Positions 46,360 to 56,650 of a stretch of 64,000 bases of DNA are shown here, piece after piece (the first letter of the stretch is position 1; each line of letters begins with the position of its first letter). Both the position numbers and the translations under genes were made by a program. The notes under the pieces were generated by a model. That model did no database searches and had not been told where the DNA came from. It saw only the letters and a program-made list of their open reading frames with translations. Source of the DNA: an uncultured Bacteroides sp. (GTDB lineage Bacteria; Bacteroidota; Bacteroidia; Bacteroidales; Bacteroidaceae); the NCBI GenBank assembly GCA_949296575.1, contig CASFPE010000035.1:232282-296281 (forward strand). The letters are read 5' to 3'.

Positions 46360-46857
46360 ATGAGCGCAATAGATATCATATTCATAGCTATTATCTGCAT
46401 AGGATTTTGTGTTGGAATCACAAAAGGATTCGTAAAACAATTAGCGGCAATCATTGGATTGATAGCAGGGCTAATTGCGGCCAAAGCATTATATGCATCT
46501 TTAGCAGAAAAATTGTGCCCCACTATCACTGATTCCATGACAATTGCACAAATTATTTCATTTCTCACCATATGGATTATTGTGCCACTCATATTTGCAT
46601 TCATCGCTGCATTGTTTACGAAAGCATTGGAGATCATATCTTTAGGCTGGATGAACAGACTTTTAGGAATGCTTTTAGGAGGTATAAAATATGTTGTACT
46701 GATTTGCTTACTCATAAATGTACTGGAATTCATTGACCCGAAAAGCCAAATCATTAAAAAAGAAAAGAAGCAGGAATCAATGTTATATTATCCATTGAAA
46801 AACTTTGCAAGTTTCTTCTTTCCAACCATGAGAGATATCACACAACAATATCTTTAA
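46360..46857 (+). CDS. CvpA family inner membrane protein
   Basis: 165 residues with four hydrophobic segments (about 4-24, 30-48, 65-90 and 105-125), matching the CvpA (colicin V production) family start DIIFIAIICIGFCVGITKGFVKQLAAIIGLIAGL. Family members are inner-membrane proteins connected to envelope integrity, with no settled biochemical role. It starts 10 bases after the hairpin that follows infB and ends three bases before sufB, so it is probably co-transcribed with the suf genes. Confidence 0.88.
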   Translation: MSAIDIIFIAIICIGFCVGITKGFVKQLAAIIGLIAGLIAAKALYASLAEKLCPTITDSMTIAQIISFLTIWIIVPLIFAFIAALFTKALEIISLGWMNRLLGMLLGGIKYVVLICLLINVLEFIDPKSQIIKKEKKQESMLYYPLKNFASFFFPTMRDITQQYL

Positions 46858-46860
46858 CAA

Positions 46861-48363
46861 ATGCTAATCATGCAATTTACAAATCAACATAAAAATTTAT
46901 CGTCAATCAATAGCGAGTCGAAACTATCAAACGACTTTGCACGCAAAATTGCTGAAGAAAAATACAAATACGGATTCACAACTGACATTCACACCGATAT
47001 CATTGAGAGAGGACTCAATGAAACAACTATTCGCTTGATATCAAAAAAGAAACAAGAACCAAATTGGCTATTAGATTTTAGATTGAAAGCATACCACTAT
47101 TGGTTAACGATGAACATGCCTACATGGGGACATTTGAACATTCCTGAAATTGACTATCAAGCTATTTCCTATTATGCGGCACCCACAAAGAAAAAAGCCC
47201 CTAATTCTTTAGAAGAAGTAGACCCTGAGTTGATCAAGACATTCAACAAGCTAGGCATACCACTCGAAGAACAGATGGCACTAAGCGGCATGGCCGTTGA
47301 TGCTGTAATGGACTCTGTCTCCGTGAAAACGACATACAAAGAGCATCTAATAGAAAAGGGGATTATTTTCTGCTCATTCAATGAAGCAGTCCGCGAACAT
47401 CCTGATTTAGTCAAAAAGTATCTAGGAAGCGTGGTAAGCTATTGCGATAATTTCTTTGCTGCTCTCAATTCAGCCGTATTTTCTGATGGATCATTCGTTT
47501 ATATTCCAAAAGGGGTCAGATGCCCTATGGAATTGTCCACGTATTTTCGTATCAACGCGCAAGGAACCGGACAATTTGAACGAACTCTCATCATTGCTGA
47601 TGACGAAAGTTACGTATCCTATCTTGAAGGATGCACGGCACCAATGCGCGATGAAAACCAATTACACGCTGCCATTGTTGAAATCATTGTACATGATCAT
47701 GCCGAAGTTAAATATTCCACTGTACAAAATTGGTATCCTGGTGATGCAAATGGGAAAGGAGGAGTTTACAATTTTGTCACCAAACGAGGCAATTGTTTAG
47801 GAAAAGGATCCAAATTATCTTGGACACAAGTTGAAACAGGAAGTGCTATTACATGGAAATATCCAAGTTGCATATTGACAGGCGATGACTCAAGCGCAGA
47901 ATTCTACTCTGTCGCTGTAACCAACAATTGCCAACAAGCAGATACGGGAACAAAAATGATACATTTAGGACGCAATACCAAAAGCACTATCGTCAGCAAA
48001 GGAATCTCGGCAGGACAATCGCAAAATGCTTACAGAGGATTAGTGCGTGTAGCCCCTAATGCAGAAGGTTCACGCAATTATAGCCAATGCGACTCACTCT
48101 TATTAGGTTCCCAATGCGGCGCACATACATTCCCCTACATGGATATTCACAACGAAACTGCAATTGTGGAACATGAGGCCACTACCTCAAAAATTAATGA
48201 AGATCAGATTTTTTATTGCAACCAACGGGGTATCTCTACTGAAGATGCTGTCGGCCTTATCGTTAACGGCTATGCTAAAGAAGTACTGAACAAACTTCCG
48301 ATGGAATTTGCCGTCGAAGCCCAGAAGTTGCTTTCTATCTCCTTAGAAGGAAGCATCGGATAA
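46861..48363 (+). CDS. sufB: Fe-S cluster assembly protein SufB
   Basis: 500 residues. The SufB core fold is visible in [26 protein letters not shown] (about 78-103), [20 protein letters not shown] near 217-236, the YLEGCTAPM cysteine segment near 258 and [18 protein letters not shown] near 450. SufB is the scaffold on which iron-sulfur clusters are built with SufC and SufD. The ATG at 46861 is used; one at 46870 is possible. Gene order sufB-sufC-sufD-sufS is the usual Bacteroidales suf operon without sufE next to it. Base composition is low in GC, like infB. Confidence 0.96.
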   Translation: MLIMQFTNQHKNLSSINSESKLSNDFARKIAEEKYKYGFTTDIHTDIIERGLNETTIRLISKKKQEPNWLLDFRLKAYHYWLTMNMPTWGHLNIPEIDYQAISYYAAPTKKKAPNSLEEVDPELIKTFNKLGIPLEEQMALSGMAVDAVMDSVSVKTTYKEHLIEKGIIFCSFNEAVREHPDLVKKYLGSVVSYCDNFFAALNSAVFSDGSFVYIPKGVRCPMELSTYFRINAQGTGQFERTLIIADDESYVSYLEGCTAPMRDENQLHAAIVEIIVHDHAEVKYSTVQNWYPGDANGKGGVYNFVTKRGNCLGKGSKLSWTQVETGSAITWKYPSCILTGDDSSAEFYSVAVTNNCQQADTGTKMIHLGRNTKSTIVSKGISAGQSQNAYRGLVRVAPNAEGSRNYSQCDSLLLGSQCGAHTFPYMDIHNETAIVEHEATTSKINEDQIFYCNQRGISTEDAVGLIVNGYAKEVLNKLPMEFAVEAQKLLSISLEGSIG

Positions 48364-48401
48364 TAACTTTTAGAACAAAAAAAATACAATCCATACCACT
48401 C

Positions 48402-49154
48402 ATGCTAGAAATAAAAGATTTACATGCAAATATTAATGGCAAGGAAATCCTAAAAGGAATCAATTTGACTATACACCCTGGCGAGGTACATGCCATCATG
48501 GGGCCAAATGGTTCTGGGAAAAGTACATTATCAGCCGTTCTAGTAGGCAATCCTGCATACGAAGTCACCCATGGAAGCATCACATTCTTTGGCAAAGATT
48601 TATTGCAACTTTCCCCTGAAGACCGCAGCCACGAAGGCATATTCCTGTCATTCCAGTATCCAGTAGAAATACCCGGTGTCAGCATGGTCAACTTCATGCG
48701 TGCTGCCGTTAACGAACATCGCAAATACAAAGGCCAACAGCCACTTTCAGCTTCTGAATTCCTCAAACTCATGCGGGAAAAGCGCACCATTGTCGAATTA
48801 GACAACAAGTTAGCCAACAGATCTGTGAACGAAGGATTCTCAGGCGGTGAAAAAAAACGTAATGAAATATTCCAAATGGCTATGCTTGAGCCACGGCTGA
48901 GCATACTTGACGAGACTGATTCCGGACTCGACATCGATGCCTTGCGTATTGTAGCAGAAGGCGTGAACAAGCTGAAAACTCCTGAAACATCCACCATCGT
49001 CATCACACACTACCAGCGCCTGCTTGATTATATAAAGCCCGATATCGTACACGTCCTCTACAAAGGACGGATTGTAAAAACTGCCGGACCTGAATTGGCT
49101 TTAGAACTGGAGCGCAAAGGATATGACTGGATAAAAGAAGAACTTGGAGAATAA
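48402..49154 (+). CDS. sufC: Fe-S cluster assembly ATPase SufC
   Basis: 250 residues. ABC-type ATPase: Walker [10 protein letters not shown] at 34-42, the Q-loop FQYPVEIPG, signature [11 protein letters not shown] and Walker [13 protein letters not shown]. It hydrolyses ATP to drive cluster assembly on SufB/SufD. It begins 38 bases after sufB, and its stop is four bases before the sufD ATG. The GGAG in its last codons probably serves as the sufD ribosome site. Confidence 0.97.
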   Translation: MLEIKDLHANINGKEILKGINLTIHPGEVHAIMGPNGSGKSTLSAVLVGNPAYEVTHGSITFFGKDLLQLSPEDRSHEGIFLSFQYPVEIPGVSMVNFMRAAVNEHRKYKGQQPLSASEFLKLMREKRTIVELDNKLANRSVNEGFSGGEKKRNEIFQMAMLEPRLSILDETDSGLDIDALRIVAEGVNKLKTPETSTIVITHYQRLLDYIKPDIVHVLYKGRIVKTAGPELALELERKGYDWIKEELGE

Positions 49155-49158
49155 GCCC

Positions 49159-50508
49159 ATGAAAGCGGAAAAACAATATATAGACATCTTCACGCTATAT
49201 GAAGAAACAATATGCCGCCATAGTGCAGAAGTACTCAATACCCCCCGCGCCAAAGCATTTGCCGATTTCGAACGAATCGGATTCCCTACACGAAAGGATG
49301 AAAAATTCAAATATACAGACATTGCCCGCCTATTCGAACCGAATTACGGGCTTAACTTAAACAGGCTCGACATCCCGGTCAATCCCTACGAGGTATTCAA
49401 GTGCGATGTACCCAACATGAGCACGGCACAACATTTCATCGTGAACGATGCATTCTATAACAAGGCATCCTCTGCACCGTCTAACAACTTGCCGGAGGGC
49501 GTCATCGTGGGAAGCCTGAAAGAGTCCGCCAAGGAAAAGCCGCAACTCATAAAACAGTTCTATTCCCAATTGGCAAGCACAGCCGACAATGCCATCACCG
49601 CCATCAACACCATGTTCGCGCAAGACGGACTGTTCATCTATGTACCAGATAATACTTTCATAGAAAAGCCCATCCAAATCATCAACATCTTACGTTCCGA
49701 TGTAGACCTCATGGCCAACCGACGCATCCTCATCGTCATGGGCGAAAATGCCAAGGCGCAACTGCTCCTGTGCGACCATGCAATGGACAACGTGAATTTC
49801 TTGGCCACACAAGTAAGCGAAATATACGTGGGCCGCGGAGCCACACTCCACCTCTACGAATTAGAGGAAACCCACACAAGCAGTGTGCGCCTCGCCAACT
49901 GCTATGTGCGGCAGGAAGAAAACTCCCACGTCCTGCTGAACGGCATTACCCTGCACAATGGCACAACCCGAAACACCACTCAAGTCACCTTGGGCGGGGC
50001 ACATGCCGAATTAGGCTTTTACGGGATGGCTATTGCCGACAAGAACCAGCACGTGGACAACAATACGTTCATTGACCATGCGGCACCAGAATGCACCAGC
50101 AACGAACTTTTCAAATATGTCCTTGACGAGCATGCCACAGGCGCATTCGCCGGACTAGTTCTCGTTCGCCCTGGCGCACAACACACTAATTCGCAGCAAA
50201 CCAACCGCAACCTTTGCGCCACACGTGAAGCGCACATGTACACCCAGCCCCAGTTGGAAATTTATGCCGACGACGTGAAGTGTTCGCACGGGGCAACAGT
50301 CGGACAATTGGACGAGAACGCTCTCTTTTACATGCGCACCCGTGGCATCAGCAAAAAGGAAGCAAGGCTGCTGATGATGTTCGCGTTTGTCAACGAGGTC
50401 ATCGACCATATCCGCATGGATGCACTAAAGGACCGCCTCCATCTGCTGGTGGAGAAACGGTTCCGTGGAGAACTGAACAAATGCCAAGGATGCGCCATCT
50501 GCAAATAA
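49159..50508 (+). CDS. sufD: Fe-S cluster assembly protein SufD
   Basis: 449 residues from the ATG at 49159. The SufBD beta-helix domain is recognisable: FPTRKDEKFKYTDIARLF near 40-57, VRPGAQHTNSQQTNRNLCATREAHMYTQPQLEIYADDVKCSHGATVGQLDENALFYMRTRGISKKEARLLM towards the end, and a C-terminal C-x2-C-x2-C cluster (KCQGCAICK). That short Cys-rich tail is an unusual-looking ending for a SufD. It forms the SufBC2D complex with its neighbours. GC content rises within this gene compared with sufB and sufC. Confidence 0.95.
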   Translation: MKAEKQYIDIFTLYEETICRHSAEVLNTPRAKAFADFERIGFPTRKDEKFKYTDIARLFEPNYGLNLNRLDIPVNPYEVFKCDVPNMSTAQHFIVNDAFYNKASSAPSNNLPEGVIVGSLKESAKEKPQLIKQFYSQLASTADNAITAINTMFAQDGLFIYVPDNTFIEKPIQIINILRSDVDLMANRRILIVMGENAKAQLLLCDHAMDNVNFLATQVSEIYVGRGATLHLYELEETHTSSVRLANCYVRQEENSHVLLNGITLHNGTTRNTTQVTLGGAHAELGFYGMAIADKNQHVDNNTFIDHAAPECTSNELFKYVLDEHATGAFAGLVLVRPGAQHTNSQQTNRNLCATREAHMYTQPQLEIYADDVKCSHGATVGQLDENALFYMRTRGISKKEARLLMMFAFVNEVIDHIRMDALKDRLHLLVEKRFRGELNKCQGCAICK

Positions 50509-50516
50509 ACAGGATT

Positions 50517-51737
50517 ATGTACGACATAGAACAGATACGCAAAGATTTTCCTATCTTGGGCCGGGAGGTGTACGGCAGGCCGCTGGTCTATTTGGACAAC
50601 AGCGCCACGACCCAAAAGCCCAAGTGCGTAGTGGATGCCATCACGGAAGAATATTACTCGGCAAACGCCAACGTACACCGGGGAGTACATTTCCTGTCGC
50701 AGAAGGCCACGGAACTGCACGAACAGTCGCGCGAGACGGTACGGCAGTTCATCAACGCCCGCAGCAGCAATGAAATCGTGTTCACACGGGGCACCACGGA
50801 GAGCATCAACCTGTTGGCCACCTCCTTCGGGGAGGGCTTCATGCAAGCGGGCGACGAGGTGATCCTCTCTGTCATGGAACACCACAGCAACATTGTCCCT
50901 TGGCAGTTGCTGGCGATGCGCAAGGGCATCGTCTTGCGGGTAATCCCCATGAACGACCAAGGGGAACTCCTCTTGGACGAATATGAGAGGCTGTTCAGCA
51001 AGCGCACGAAGATGGTGGCGGTGACGCACGTGTCGAACGTCCTCGGCACGGTGAACCCCGTGCAGGAGATGGCGGCAACGGCGCATGCCCACGGTGTTCC
51101 CATCTTGGTGGACGGGGCGCAGTCCGTCCCCCACATGGCGGTGGACATGCAGGAAATGGATGCCGACTTCTTCGCCTTCTCCGGCCACAAGGTCTACGGG
51201 CCAACGGGGGTGGGCGTGCTTTACGGGAAGGAGGAATGGCTCGACCGACTGCCTCCCTACCAAGGCGGCGGGGAGATGATACAGTCTGTGAGCTTCGCCA
51301 AGACCACGTTCCAAGGGCTGCCGTTCAAGTTCGAGGCGGGCACGCCGGACTACATCGGCACCACCGCGCTGGCCAAGGCATTGGACTACGTCAGCGCGAT
51401 AGGGATGGACCGCATCGCGGCGCACGAACGGGAACTCACGTTGTATGCCATGCAGGAACTGGGGCGCATCCCCGGCATGCGCATCTTCGGCGAAGCTGGG
51501 AGGAAGGACGCGGTGGTGTCGTTCCTCGTGGGGGACATCCACCACCTAGACATGGGGACATTGCTGGACCGCTTGGGCATCGCCGTGCGCACGGGGCATC
51601 ACTGCGCGCAGCCCCTCATGGAACGGCTGGGCGTGGAAGGCACGGTGCGTGCGTCGTTCGCCCTGTACAACACCAAGGCGGAGGTGGACGCGCTGGCGGA
51701 GGGCATCCGGCGCGTCGCGAAGATGTTTGGCTCGTAA
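50517..51737 (+). CDS. sufS: Cysteine desulfurase SufS
   Basis: 406 residues from the ATG at 50517; longer in-frame readings run through sufD and are not used. Class V aminotransferase fold: VYLDNSATTQKP near 23-34, PLP Lys225 in SGHKVYGPTG, and the active-site Cys363 in RTGHHCAQP, the group-II (SufS) arrangement. It takes sulfur from cysteine and passes it to the Suf scaffold, normally through SufE or SufU, neither of which is next to it. Last gene of the suf operon. Its third positions are rich in G, unlike sufB and sufC upstream. Confidence 0.96.
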   Translation: MYDIEQIRKDFPILGREVYGRPLVYLDNSATTQKPKCVVDAITEEYYSANANVHRGVHFLSQKATELHEQSRETVRQFINARSSNEIVFTRGTTESINLLATSFGEGFMQAGDEVILSVMEHHSNIVPWQLLAMRKGIVLRVIPMNDQGELLLDEYERLFSKRTKMVAVTHVSNVLGTVNPVQEMAATAHAHGVPILVDGAQSVPHMAVDMQEMDADFFAFSGHKVYGPTGVGVLYGKEEWLDRLPPYQGGGEMIQSVSFAKTTFQGLPFKFEAGTPDYIGTTALAKALDYVSAIGMDRIAAHERELTLYAMQELGRIPGMRIFGEAGRKDAVVSFLVGDIHHLDMGTLLDRLGIAVRTGHHCAQPLMERLGVEGTVRASFALYNTKAEVDALAEGIRRVAKMFGS

Positions 51738-51770
51738 CTTATTATTCACCTTATAATATATGTATTTACC

Positions 51771-53975
51771 ATGGAACACATTCTGTTTTGGCTCATACCG
51801 GCGGCGTCGGTGTTAGCCTTGTGCTTTGCCTTCTACTTCCACAAGCAGATGATGAAGGAAAGCGAGGGGACTCCCCAAATGATGAAAATCGCGGCGGCCA
51901 TCCGCAAGGGCGCCATGTCGTACCTGAAGCAGCAGTACAAGATCGTGGGGCTGGTGTTTCTGGGGCTGGTCATTTTCTTCGCCATCATGGCCTACGGGTT
52001 CAACGTGCAGAACCACTGGGTGCCGGTGGCGTTCCTGACAGGGGGATTCTTCTCCGGCCTGTCGGGCTTCCTCGGCATGAAGACGGCCACTTACGCCTCG
52101 GCCCGCACGGCCAACGCGGCGCGCTCGTCGCTGAACGCGGGATTGCGCGTTGCCTTCCGCAGCGGGGCGGTGATGGGATTGGTGGTGGTCGGCCTGGGCC
52201 TGCTGGACATCTCCTTCTGGTACTTGCTGCTGAACGCGGTGGTGCCTGAGGACGCGCTCACGCCGACGAACAAGTTGTGCGTCATCACGACCACGATGCT
52301 GACGTTCGGCATGGGGGCTTCCACGCAGGCCTTGTTCGCCCGCGTGGGCGGCGGCATCTACACGAAGGCGGCCGACGTGGGGGCTGACCTCGTGGGCAAG
52401 GTGGAGGCGGGCATCCCGGAGGACGACCCGCGCAACCCGGCGACGATTGCCGACAACGTGGGCGACAACGTGGGCGACGTGGCCGGCATGGGCGCCGACC
52501 TGTATGAATCCTACTGCGGCTCGATACTCTCGACGGCGGCCCTCGGCGCGGCGGCGTTCCTGCACAGCGGCGACACGGCGATGCAGTTCAAGGCCGTCAT
52601 CGCCCCGATGCTCATCGCGGCGGTGGGCATCCTGCTTTCCATCGCGGGCATCTTCGCGGTGCGCACGAGGGAGAACGCTTCGATGAAGGACCTGCTCAAG
52701 GCGCTGGGCCTGGGGACGAACCTCAGCTCGGCGCTCATCGTCGCGGCCACGTTCCTGATCCTGTGGGGGCTGGGCCTGGAGAACTGGTTGGGCGTGGCCG
52801 GCGCGGTGGTGGTGGGCCTGCTGGTAGGCGTGGTCATCGGCCAGTCCACGGAGTACTACACTTCGCAGTCGTACCGCCCGACGCGCAGGCTGAGCGAGAG
52901 CGGGAAGACGGGGCCTGCCACGGTCATCATCTCCGGCATCGGGCTGGGGATGCTTTCGACGGCCATCCCCGTCATCGCGGTGGTCATCGGCGTGATTGCT
53001 TCCTACCTGCTGGCTTCGGGATTTGACTTCGGCAACGTGGCCATGGGCCTCTACGGCATCGGCATCGCGGCGGTGGGCATGCTCTCCACTTTGGGCATCA
53101 CGCTGGCGACGGACGCTTACGGCCCCATCGCCGACAACGCGGGCGGCAACGCCGAGATGAGCGGGCTGGGCGAGGAGGTGCGCCGCCGCACGGACGCGCT
53201 CGACTCGCTGGGCAACACGACGGCGGCCACGGGCAAGGGCTTCGCCATCGGCTCGGCGGCGCTGACGGGGCTGGCGCTGCTGGCATCTTACATAGAAGAA
53301 ATACGCATCGGGCTGACGCGCATCGGCGAGACGCTGCTCAACGTGGGCGGCGGGCAGACGGTGAGGGTGCAGGACGCCACGTTCTTCGACTTCATGCACC
53401 ACTACGACGTGACGCTGATGAACCCGAAGGTGCTGGCCGGCATCTTCATCGGCTCCATGATGGCCTTCCTGTTCTGCGGGCTGACGATGAACGCCGTGGG
53501 CCGCGCCGCCGCGCACATGGTGGACGAGGTGCGCCGCCAGTTCCGCGAAATCAAGGGCATCCTCGCCGGCGAGGCCGAGCCCGACTACGAACGCTGCGTG
53601 GCCATCTCCACGCGGGGCGCGCAGCGCGAGATGGTGCTGCCCTCCGTGCTGGCCATCATCGCCCCGGTGGCGACGGGCGTGGTGTTCGGCGTGCCCGGCG
53701 TGCTGGGCCTGCTCATCGGCGGCCTCTCCAGCGGCTTCGTGCTGGCCGTCTTCATGGCCAACGCGGGCGGCGCGTGGGACAACGCGAAGAAGTACGTGGA
53801 GGAAGGCCACTTCGGCGGCAAGGGCAGCGAGGTGCACAAGGCCACCGTGGTGGGCGACACCGTGGGCGACCCCTTCAAGGACACCTCCGGCCCCAGCCTC
53901 AACATCCTCATCAAGCTGATGAGCATGGTGGCCATCGTCATGGCCGGCCTCACCGTGGCGTGGAGCATCTTCTGA
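51771..53975 (+). CDS. hppA: Membrane-bound (ion-pumping) pyrophosphatase
   Basis: 734 residues with about 15-16 membrane helices. The pyrophosphate site [35 protein letters not shown] (about 202-236) is complete, as are the later [14 protein letters not shown] and [22 protein letters not shown] motifs. [10 protein letters not shown] at 481-490 has Ala at the position where K+-independent enzymes carry Lys, so it is of the K+-dependent class. A Bacteroides vulgatus relative is reported to pump both Na+ and H+, but the ion cannot be decided here. It recovers energy from PPi made in biosynthesis. It starts 33 bases after sufS. GC content is near 70% (43 of 60 at 52441-52500). Confidence 0.96.
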   Translation: MEHILFWLIPAASVLALCFAFYFHKQMMKESEGTPQMMKIAAAIRKGAMSYLKQQYKIVGLVFLGLVIFFAIMAYGFNVQNHWVPVAFLTGGFFSGLSGFLGMKTATYASARTANAARSSLNAGLRVAFRSGAVMGLVVVGLGLLDISFWYLLLNAVVPEDALTPTNKLCVITTTMLTFGMGASTQALFARVGGGIYTKAADVGADLVGKVEAGIPEDDPRNPATIADNVGDNVGDVAGMGADLYESYCGSILSTAALGAAAFLHSGDTAMQFKAVIAPMLIAAVGILLSIAGIFAVRTRENASMKDLLKALGLGTNLSSALIVAATFLILWGLGLENWLGVAGAVVVGLLVGVVIGQSTEYYTSQSYRPTRRLSESGKTGPATVIISGIGLGMLSTAIPVIAVVIGVIASYLLASGFDFGNVAMGLYGIGIAAVGMLSTLGITLATDAYGPIADNAGGNAEMSGLGEEVRRRTDALDSLGNTTAATGKGFAIGSAALTGLALLASYIEEIRIGLTRIGETLLNVGGGQTVRVQDATFFDFMHHYDVTLMNPKVLAGIFIGSMMAFLFCGLTMNAVGRAAAHMVDEVRRQFREIKGILAGEAEPDYERCVAISTRGAQREMVLPSVLAIIAPVATGVVFGVPGVLGLLIGGLSSGFVLAVFMANAGGAWDNAKKYVEEGHFGGKGSEVHKATVVGDTVGDPFKDTSGPSLNILIKLMSMVAIVMAGLTVAWSIF

Positions 53976-54005
53976 CGGGTTCCCGCCTCCCGTCCATGAC
54001 CATCC

Positions 54006-54047
54006 GGGCAGGGCGCGCCTCCGTGGCGCGCCCTGCCCTTTCCTTTT
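54006..54047 (+). terminator. Intrinsic terminator of hppA
   Basis: A perfect 14-bp GC-rich stem (54006-54019 with 54025-54038) with a five-base loop is followed by TTTCCTTTT. Confidence 0.9.
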
Positions 54048-54425
54048 CCCCGCGCGGCAAGGGAGGAAAAACAACGGCATCCGCATCCGTTCCGCAACGG
54101 ACACGCATCCCGTTGAAAATACATACGGGAGGAAAGTTTGTTTCACGATGTGAAACAGAAAATGGACACGCATCCATTTTCAACGGGACACGTATCTATT
54201 TTATAAACCCCATCGTGAAACGAACTTTACCCCCGTATCCGTTTCAAAAAGCCACCGCATCCCGCGCGGAAAGCTCCCGCATCCGTTCCACGCACCTCCC
54301 CTGCCCGTTCCGAAAAACGCCCGCATCCGTCCCCGGAAACACACGCGCCACGCACGGAATCCTTAAAGTAGCAAAATATTCGCCCAAAGCGACCCGCCCC
54401 GCCACCGTTATCCCCGCAAAATCAC
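54048..54425. other. Structured gene-free spacer between hppA and gpmI
   Basis: No gene is supported. Nested inverted repeats are present: 54123-54150 with 54211-54238 (25 of 28 positions), 54109-54120 with 54176-54187 (12 of 12), and 54158-54166 with 54173-54181 (9 of 9). The motif ACGCATCC or CGCATCCG recurs at least seven times. The first and second pairings overlap in the loop region, so alternative folds are possible. Confidence 0.6.
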
Positions 54426-54433
54426 TACCTTTG
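54426..54433 (+). promoter_or_regulatory. Predicted -7 element of gpmI
   Basis: TACCTTTG followed by C, 43 bases before the gpmI ATG. It fits TAnnTTTG; the -33 position is not conserved. Confidence 0.5.
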
Positions 54434-54475
54434 CGCCCGGAAAAAACAAGGTACTAACCCAAAAACATAACGACC

Positions 54476-55993
54476 ATGACTCAGAAAGCATTACTCATGA
54501 TTCTCGACGGGTGGGGCATCGGCGACCACCAGAAAGACGACGCCATCTACTCCACTCCCACCCCCTACTGGGACCAGCTCCTCGCCACCTGCCCCAACGC
54601 ACAGCTGCAAGCCAGCGGCGAAAACGTGGGGCTGCCCGACGGGCAGATGGGCAACTCCGAAGTGGGCCACCTCAACATCGGCGCCGGGCGCGTCGTGTAC
54701 CAAGACCTCGTGAAGATAAACCGCGCCTGCGCCGACGGCAGCATCCTGCAAAACCCGGAAATCCAGCGCGCCTTCAGCGCCGCCAAGGAAGGCGGCCGCC
54801 GCATCCACTTCATGGGCCTCGTCTCCGACGGAGGCGTACACAGCTCCCTCGCCCACCTCTACAAACTCTGCGACATCGCCCGCGAATACGCCATCGGCGA
54901 CACCTTCATCCACTGCTTCATGGACGGCCGCGACACCGACCCGCACAGCGGGAAAGGCTTCATCGAGCAACTGCAGCAGCACTGCGCCCAAAGCGCAGGC
55001 CGCATCGCCACCATCGTGGGCCGCTACTACGCCATGGACCGCGACAAGCGGTGGGAACGCGTCCGCGAAGCCTACGACCTGCTGGTCAACGGCCAAGGCC
55101 GCCCCGCCGCCGACATGGCCCAGGCCGTGCAAGAATCTTATGACGAAGGCGTGACCGACGAGTTCATCAAACCCATCGTCAACAGCCAGTTCGACGGGCG
55201 CATCCGCCCCGGCGACGTCGTCATCTTCTTCAACTTCCGCAACGACCGCGCCAAGGAACTCACCATCGCCCTCACCCAGCAGGACCTGCCCGAACACGGC
55301 ATGCACACCCTGCCCGGCCTGCAATACTTCTGCATGACCCCCTACGATGCCTCCTTCCAAGGCGTGTACATCCTCTTTGACAAGGAGAACGTGACCAACA
55401 CCCTCGGCGAATACCTCTCCAACCAAGGCCTGCGCCAGCTCCACATCGCCGAGACCGAGAAGTACGCCCACGTCACCTTCTTCTTCAACGGAGGCCGCGA
55501 AGCGCCCTACCCCGGCGAAGACCGCATCCTCGTGCCGTCGCCCAAAGTGGCCACCTACGACCTCAAGCCCGAGATGAGCGTCTACGAAGTCAAAGACAAG
55601 CTCGTCGCCGCCATCCAAGGCGGAAGCTACGACTTCATCGTCGTCAACTACGCCAACGGCGACATGGTAGGCCACACCGGCGTGTACGAAGCCATCCAGA
55701 AAGCCGTCGTCGCCGTCGACAACTGCGTGCGCGACGTCATCGAAGCCGCCAAAGCCGCCGGCTACGAAGCCGTCATCATCGCCGACCACGGCAACGCCGA
55801 CCACGCCATCAACCCCGACGGCACCCCCAACACCGCCCACTCCCTCAACCCCGTGCCGTTCATCTACGTCACCCGGAAACAAGGCGTGAGCGTGGACAAC
55901 GGCCGCCTCGCCGACGTGGCACCCTCCATCCTCCACATCATGGGCCTGGAGCAACCCGCCGAAATGACCGGCCGCAACCTCATCCAAGGCTAA
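54476..55993 (+). CDS. gpmI: 2,3-bisphosphoglycerate-independent phosphoglycerate mutase
   Basis: 505 residues, alkaline-phosphatase superfamily. The start [14 protein letters not shown] (5-18) holds the first metal-binding Asp; the phosphorylated Ser61 is in MGNSEVGHL, and metal ligands appear later in GDMVGHTGV and in [13 protein letters not shown]. It interconverts 3- and 2-phosphoglycerate in glycolysis with Mn2+ and no cofactor. Expression is from its own -7 element, and a terminator follows. Codons strongly prefer C in the third position (line 54841-54900 has 27 C and 11 G), in contrast to hppA, which prefers G. Confidence 0.97.
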   Translation: MTQKALLMILDGWGIGDHQKDDAIYSTPTPYWDQLLATCPNAQLQASGENVGLPDGQMGNSEVGHLNIGAGRVVYQDLVKINRACADGSILQNPEIQRAFSAAKEGGRRIHFMGLVSDGGVHSSLAHLYKLCDIAREYAIGDTFIHCFMDGRDTDPHSGKGFIEQLQQHCAQSAGRIATIVGRYYAMDRDKRWERVREAYDLLVNGQGRPAADMAQAVQESYDEGVTDEFIKPIVNSQFDGRIRPGDVVIFFNFRNDRAKELTIALTQQDLPEHGMHTLPGLQYFCMTPYDASFQGVYILFDKENVTNTLGEYLSNQGLRQLHIAETEKYAHVTFFFNGGREAPYPGEDRILVPSPKVATYDLKPEMSVYEVKDKLVAAIQGGSYDFIVVNYANGDMVGHTGVYEAIQKAVVAVDNCVRDVIEAAKAAGYEAVIIADHGNADHAINPDGTPNTAHSLNPVPFIYVTRKQGVSVDNGRLADVAPSILHIMGLEQPAEMTGRNLIQG

Positions 55994-56012
55994 GGCGCAC
56001 CAACCGGAAAAC

Positions 56013-56047
56013 AAAGGCTTGCCCCCCGCGACGGGAGCAAGCCTTTT
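56013..56047 (+). terminator. Intrinsic terminator after gpmI
   Basis: A 10-bp perfect stem (56013-56022 with 56037-56046) has a 14-base loop and ends in TTTT, 20 bases past the gpmI stop. Confidence 0.8.
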
Positions 56048-56066
56048 CCACAAAACCCACGCAACC

Positions 56067-56642
56067 ATGCTGCAAATCCAAGACACCATCATCTCCTTCG
56101 ACCTCCTGAAAGAACAGTTCCGCTGCGACCTCGACGCATGCCAAGGCCAATGCTGCATCGAAGGCGACGCAGGCGCACCCCTCGAACCCGGCGAGCCCGC
56201 ACAACTCGAAGCCCTGCTCCCCGCCGTCTGGGACGACCTCGCCCCCGAAGCCCGGAACGTCATCCGCCGCCAAGGCGTATGCTACCGCGACCAAGACGGC
56301 GACCTCGTCACCTCCATCGTCAACGGGCGCGACTGCGTCTTCACCTGCCGCGACGCCAAAGGCCGCTGCCTCTGCGCCATCGAAAAAGCCGGGCGCGAAG
56401 GCAAAACCGACATCCCCAAGCCCATCTCCTGCCAGCTCTACCCCGTCCGCGTCACCCAATACGCCACGTGCCGCGCCGTCAACTACCACCGGTGGGACAT
56501 CTGCCAAGCCGCCACCCTCGCAGGCCGCAAAACAGGAACGCCCCTCTACCGCTTCCTCAAAGAACCGCTCATCCGCAAGTTCGGCGAAGAATGGTACCGC
56601 GAGCTCGAAATAGCCGCCCGCGAACTCGAAGGCCGCATCTGA
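56067..56642 (+). CDS. DUF3109 family cysteine-rich protein
   Basis: 191 residues from the ATG at 56067, which gives the family start MLQIQDTIISFDLLKEQFRC. The cysteines follow the DUF3109 layout: CDLDACQGQCC at about 19-29, then single Cys residues near 71, 81, 85, 92 and 94 in CYRDQDG, DCVFTCRDAKGRCLC, and SCQLYP and CRAVNYHRWDIC further on. Such clusters probably bind zinc or an Fe-S cluster; the function of the family is unknown. It sits 74 bases after gpmI beyond a terminator and shares gpmI's C-rich codon use. It converges on gyrB. Confidence 0.88.
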   Translation: MLQIQDTIISFDLLKEQFRCDLDACQGQCCIEGDAGAPLEPGEPAQLEALLPAVWDDLAPEARNVIRRQGVCYRDQDGDLVTSIVNGRDCVFTCRDAKGRCLCAIEKAGREGKTDIPKPISCQLYPVRVTQYATCRAVNYHRWDICQAATLAGRKTGTPLYRFLKEPLIRKFGEEWYRELEIAARELEGRI

Positions 56643-56650
56643 GAAAACAA

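Noticed and set aside
51813..54173. A 786-codon open frame antisense to hppA
   Set aside because: It arises from the very high GC content; its translation is dominated by His, Arg, Gln and Ala with no domain, and it covers a complete, well-conserved pyrophosphatase.
54491..56263. A 590-codon open frame antisense to gpmI
   Set aside because: Same cause: the C-rich third positions of gpmI remove stop codons on the other strand. The product is a low-complexity Gly/Val/Asp string.
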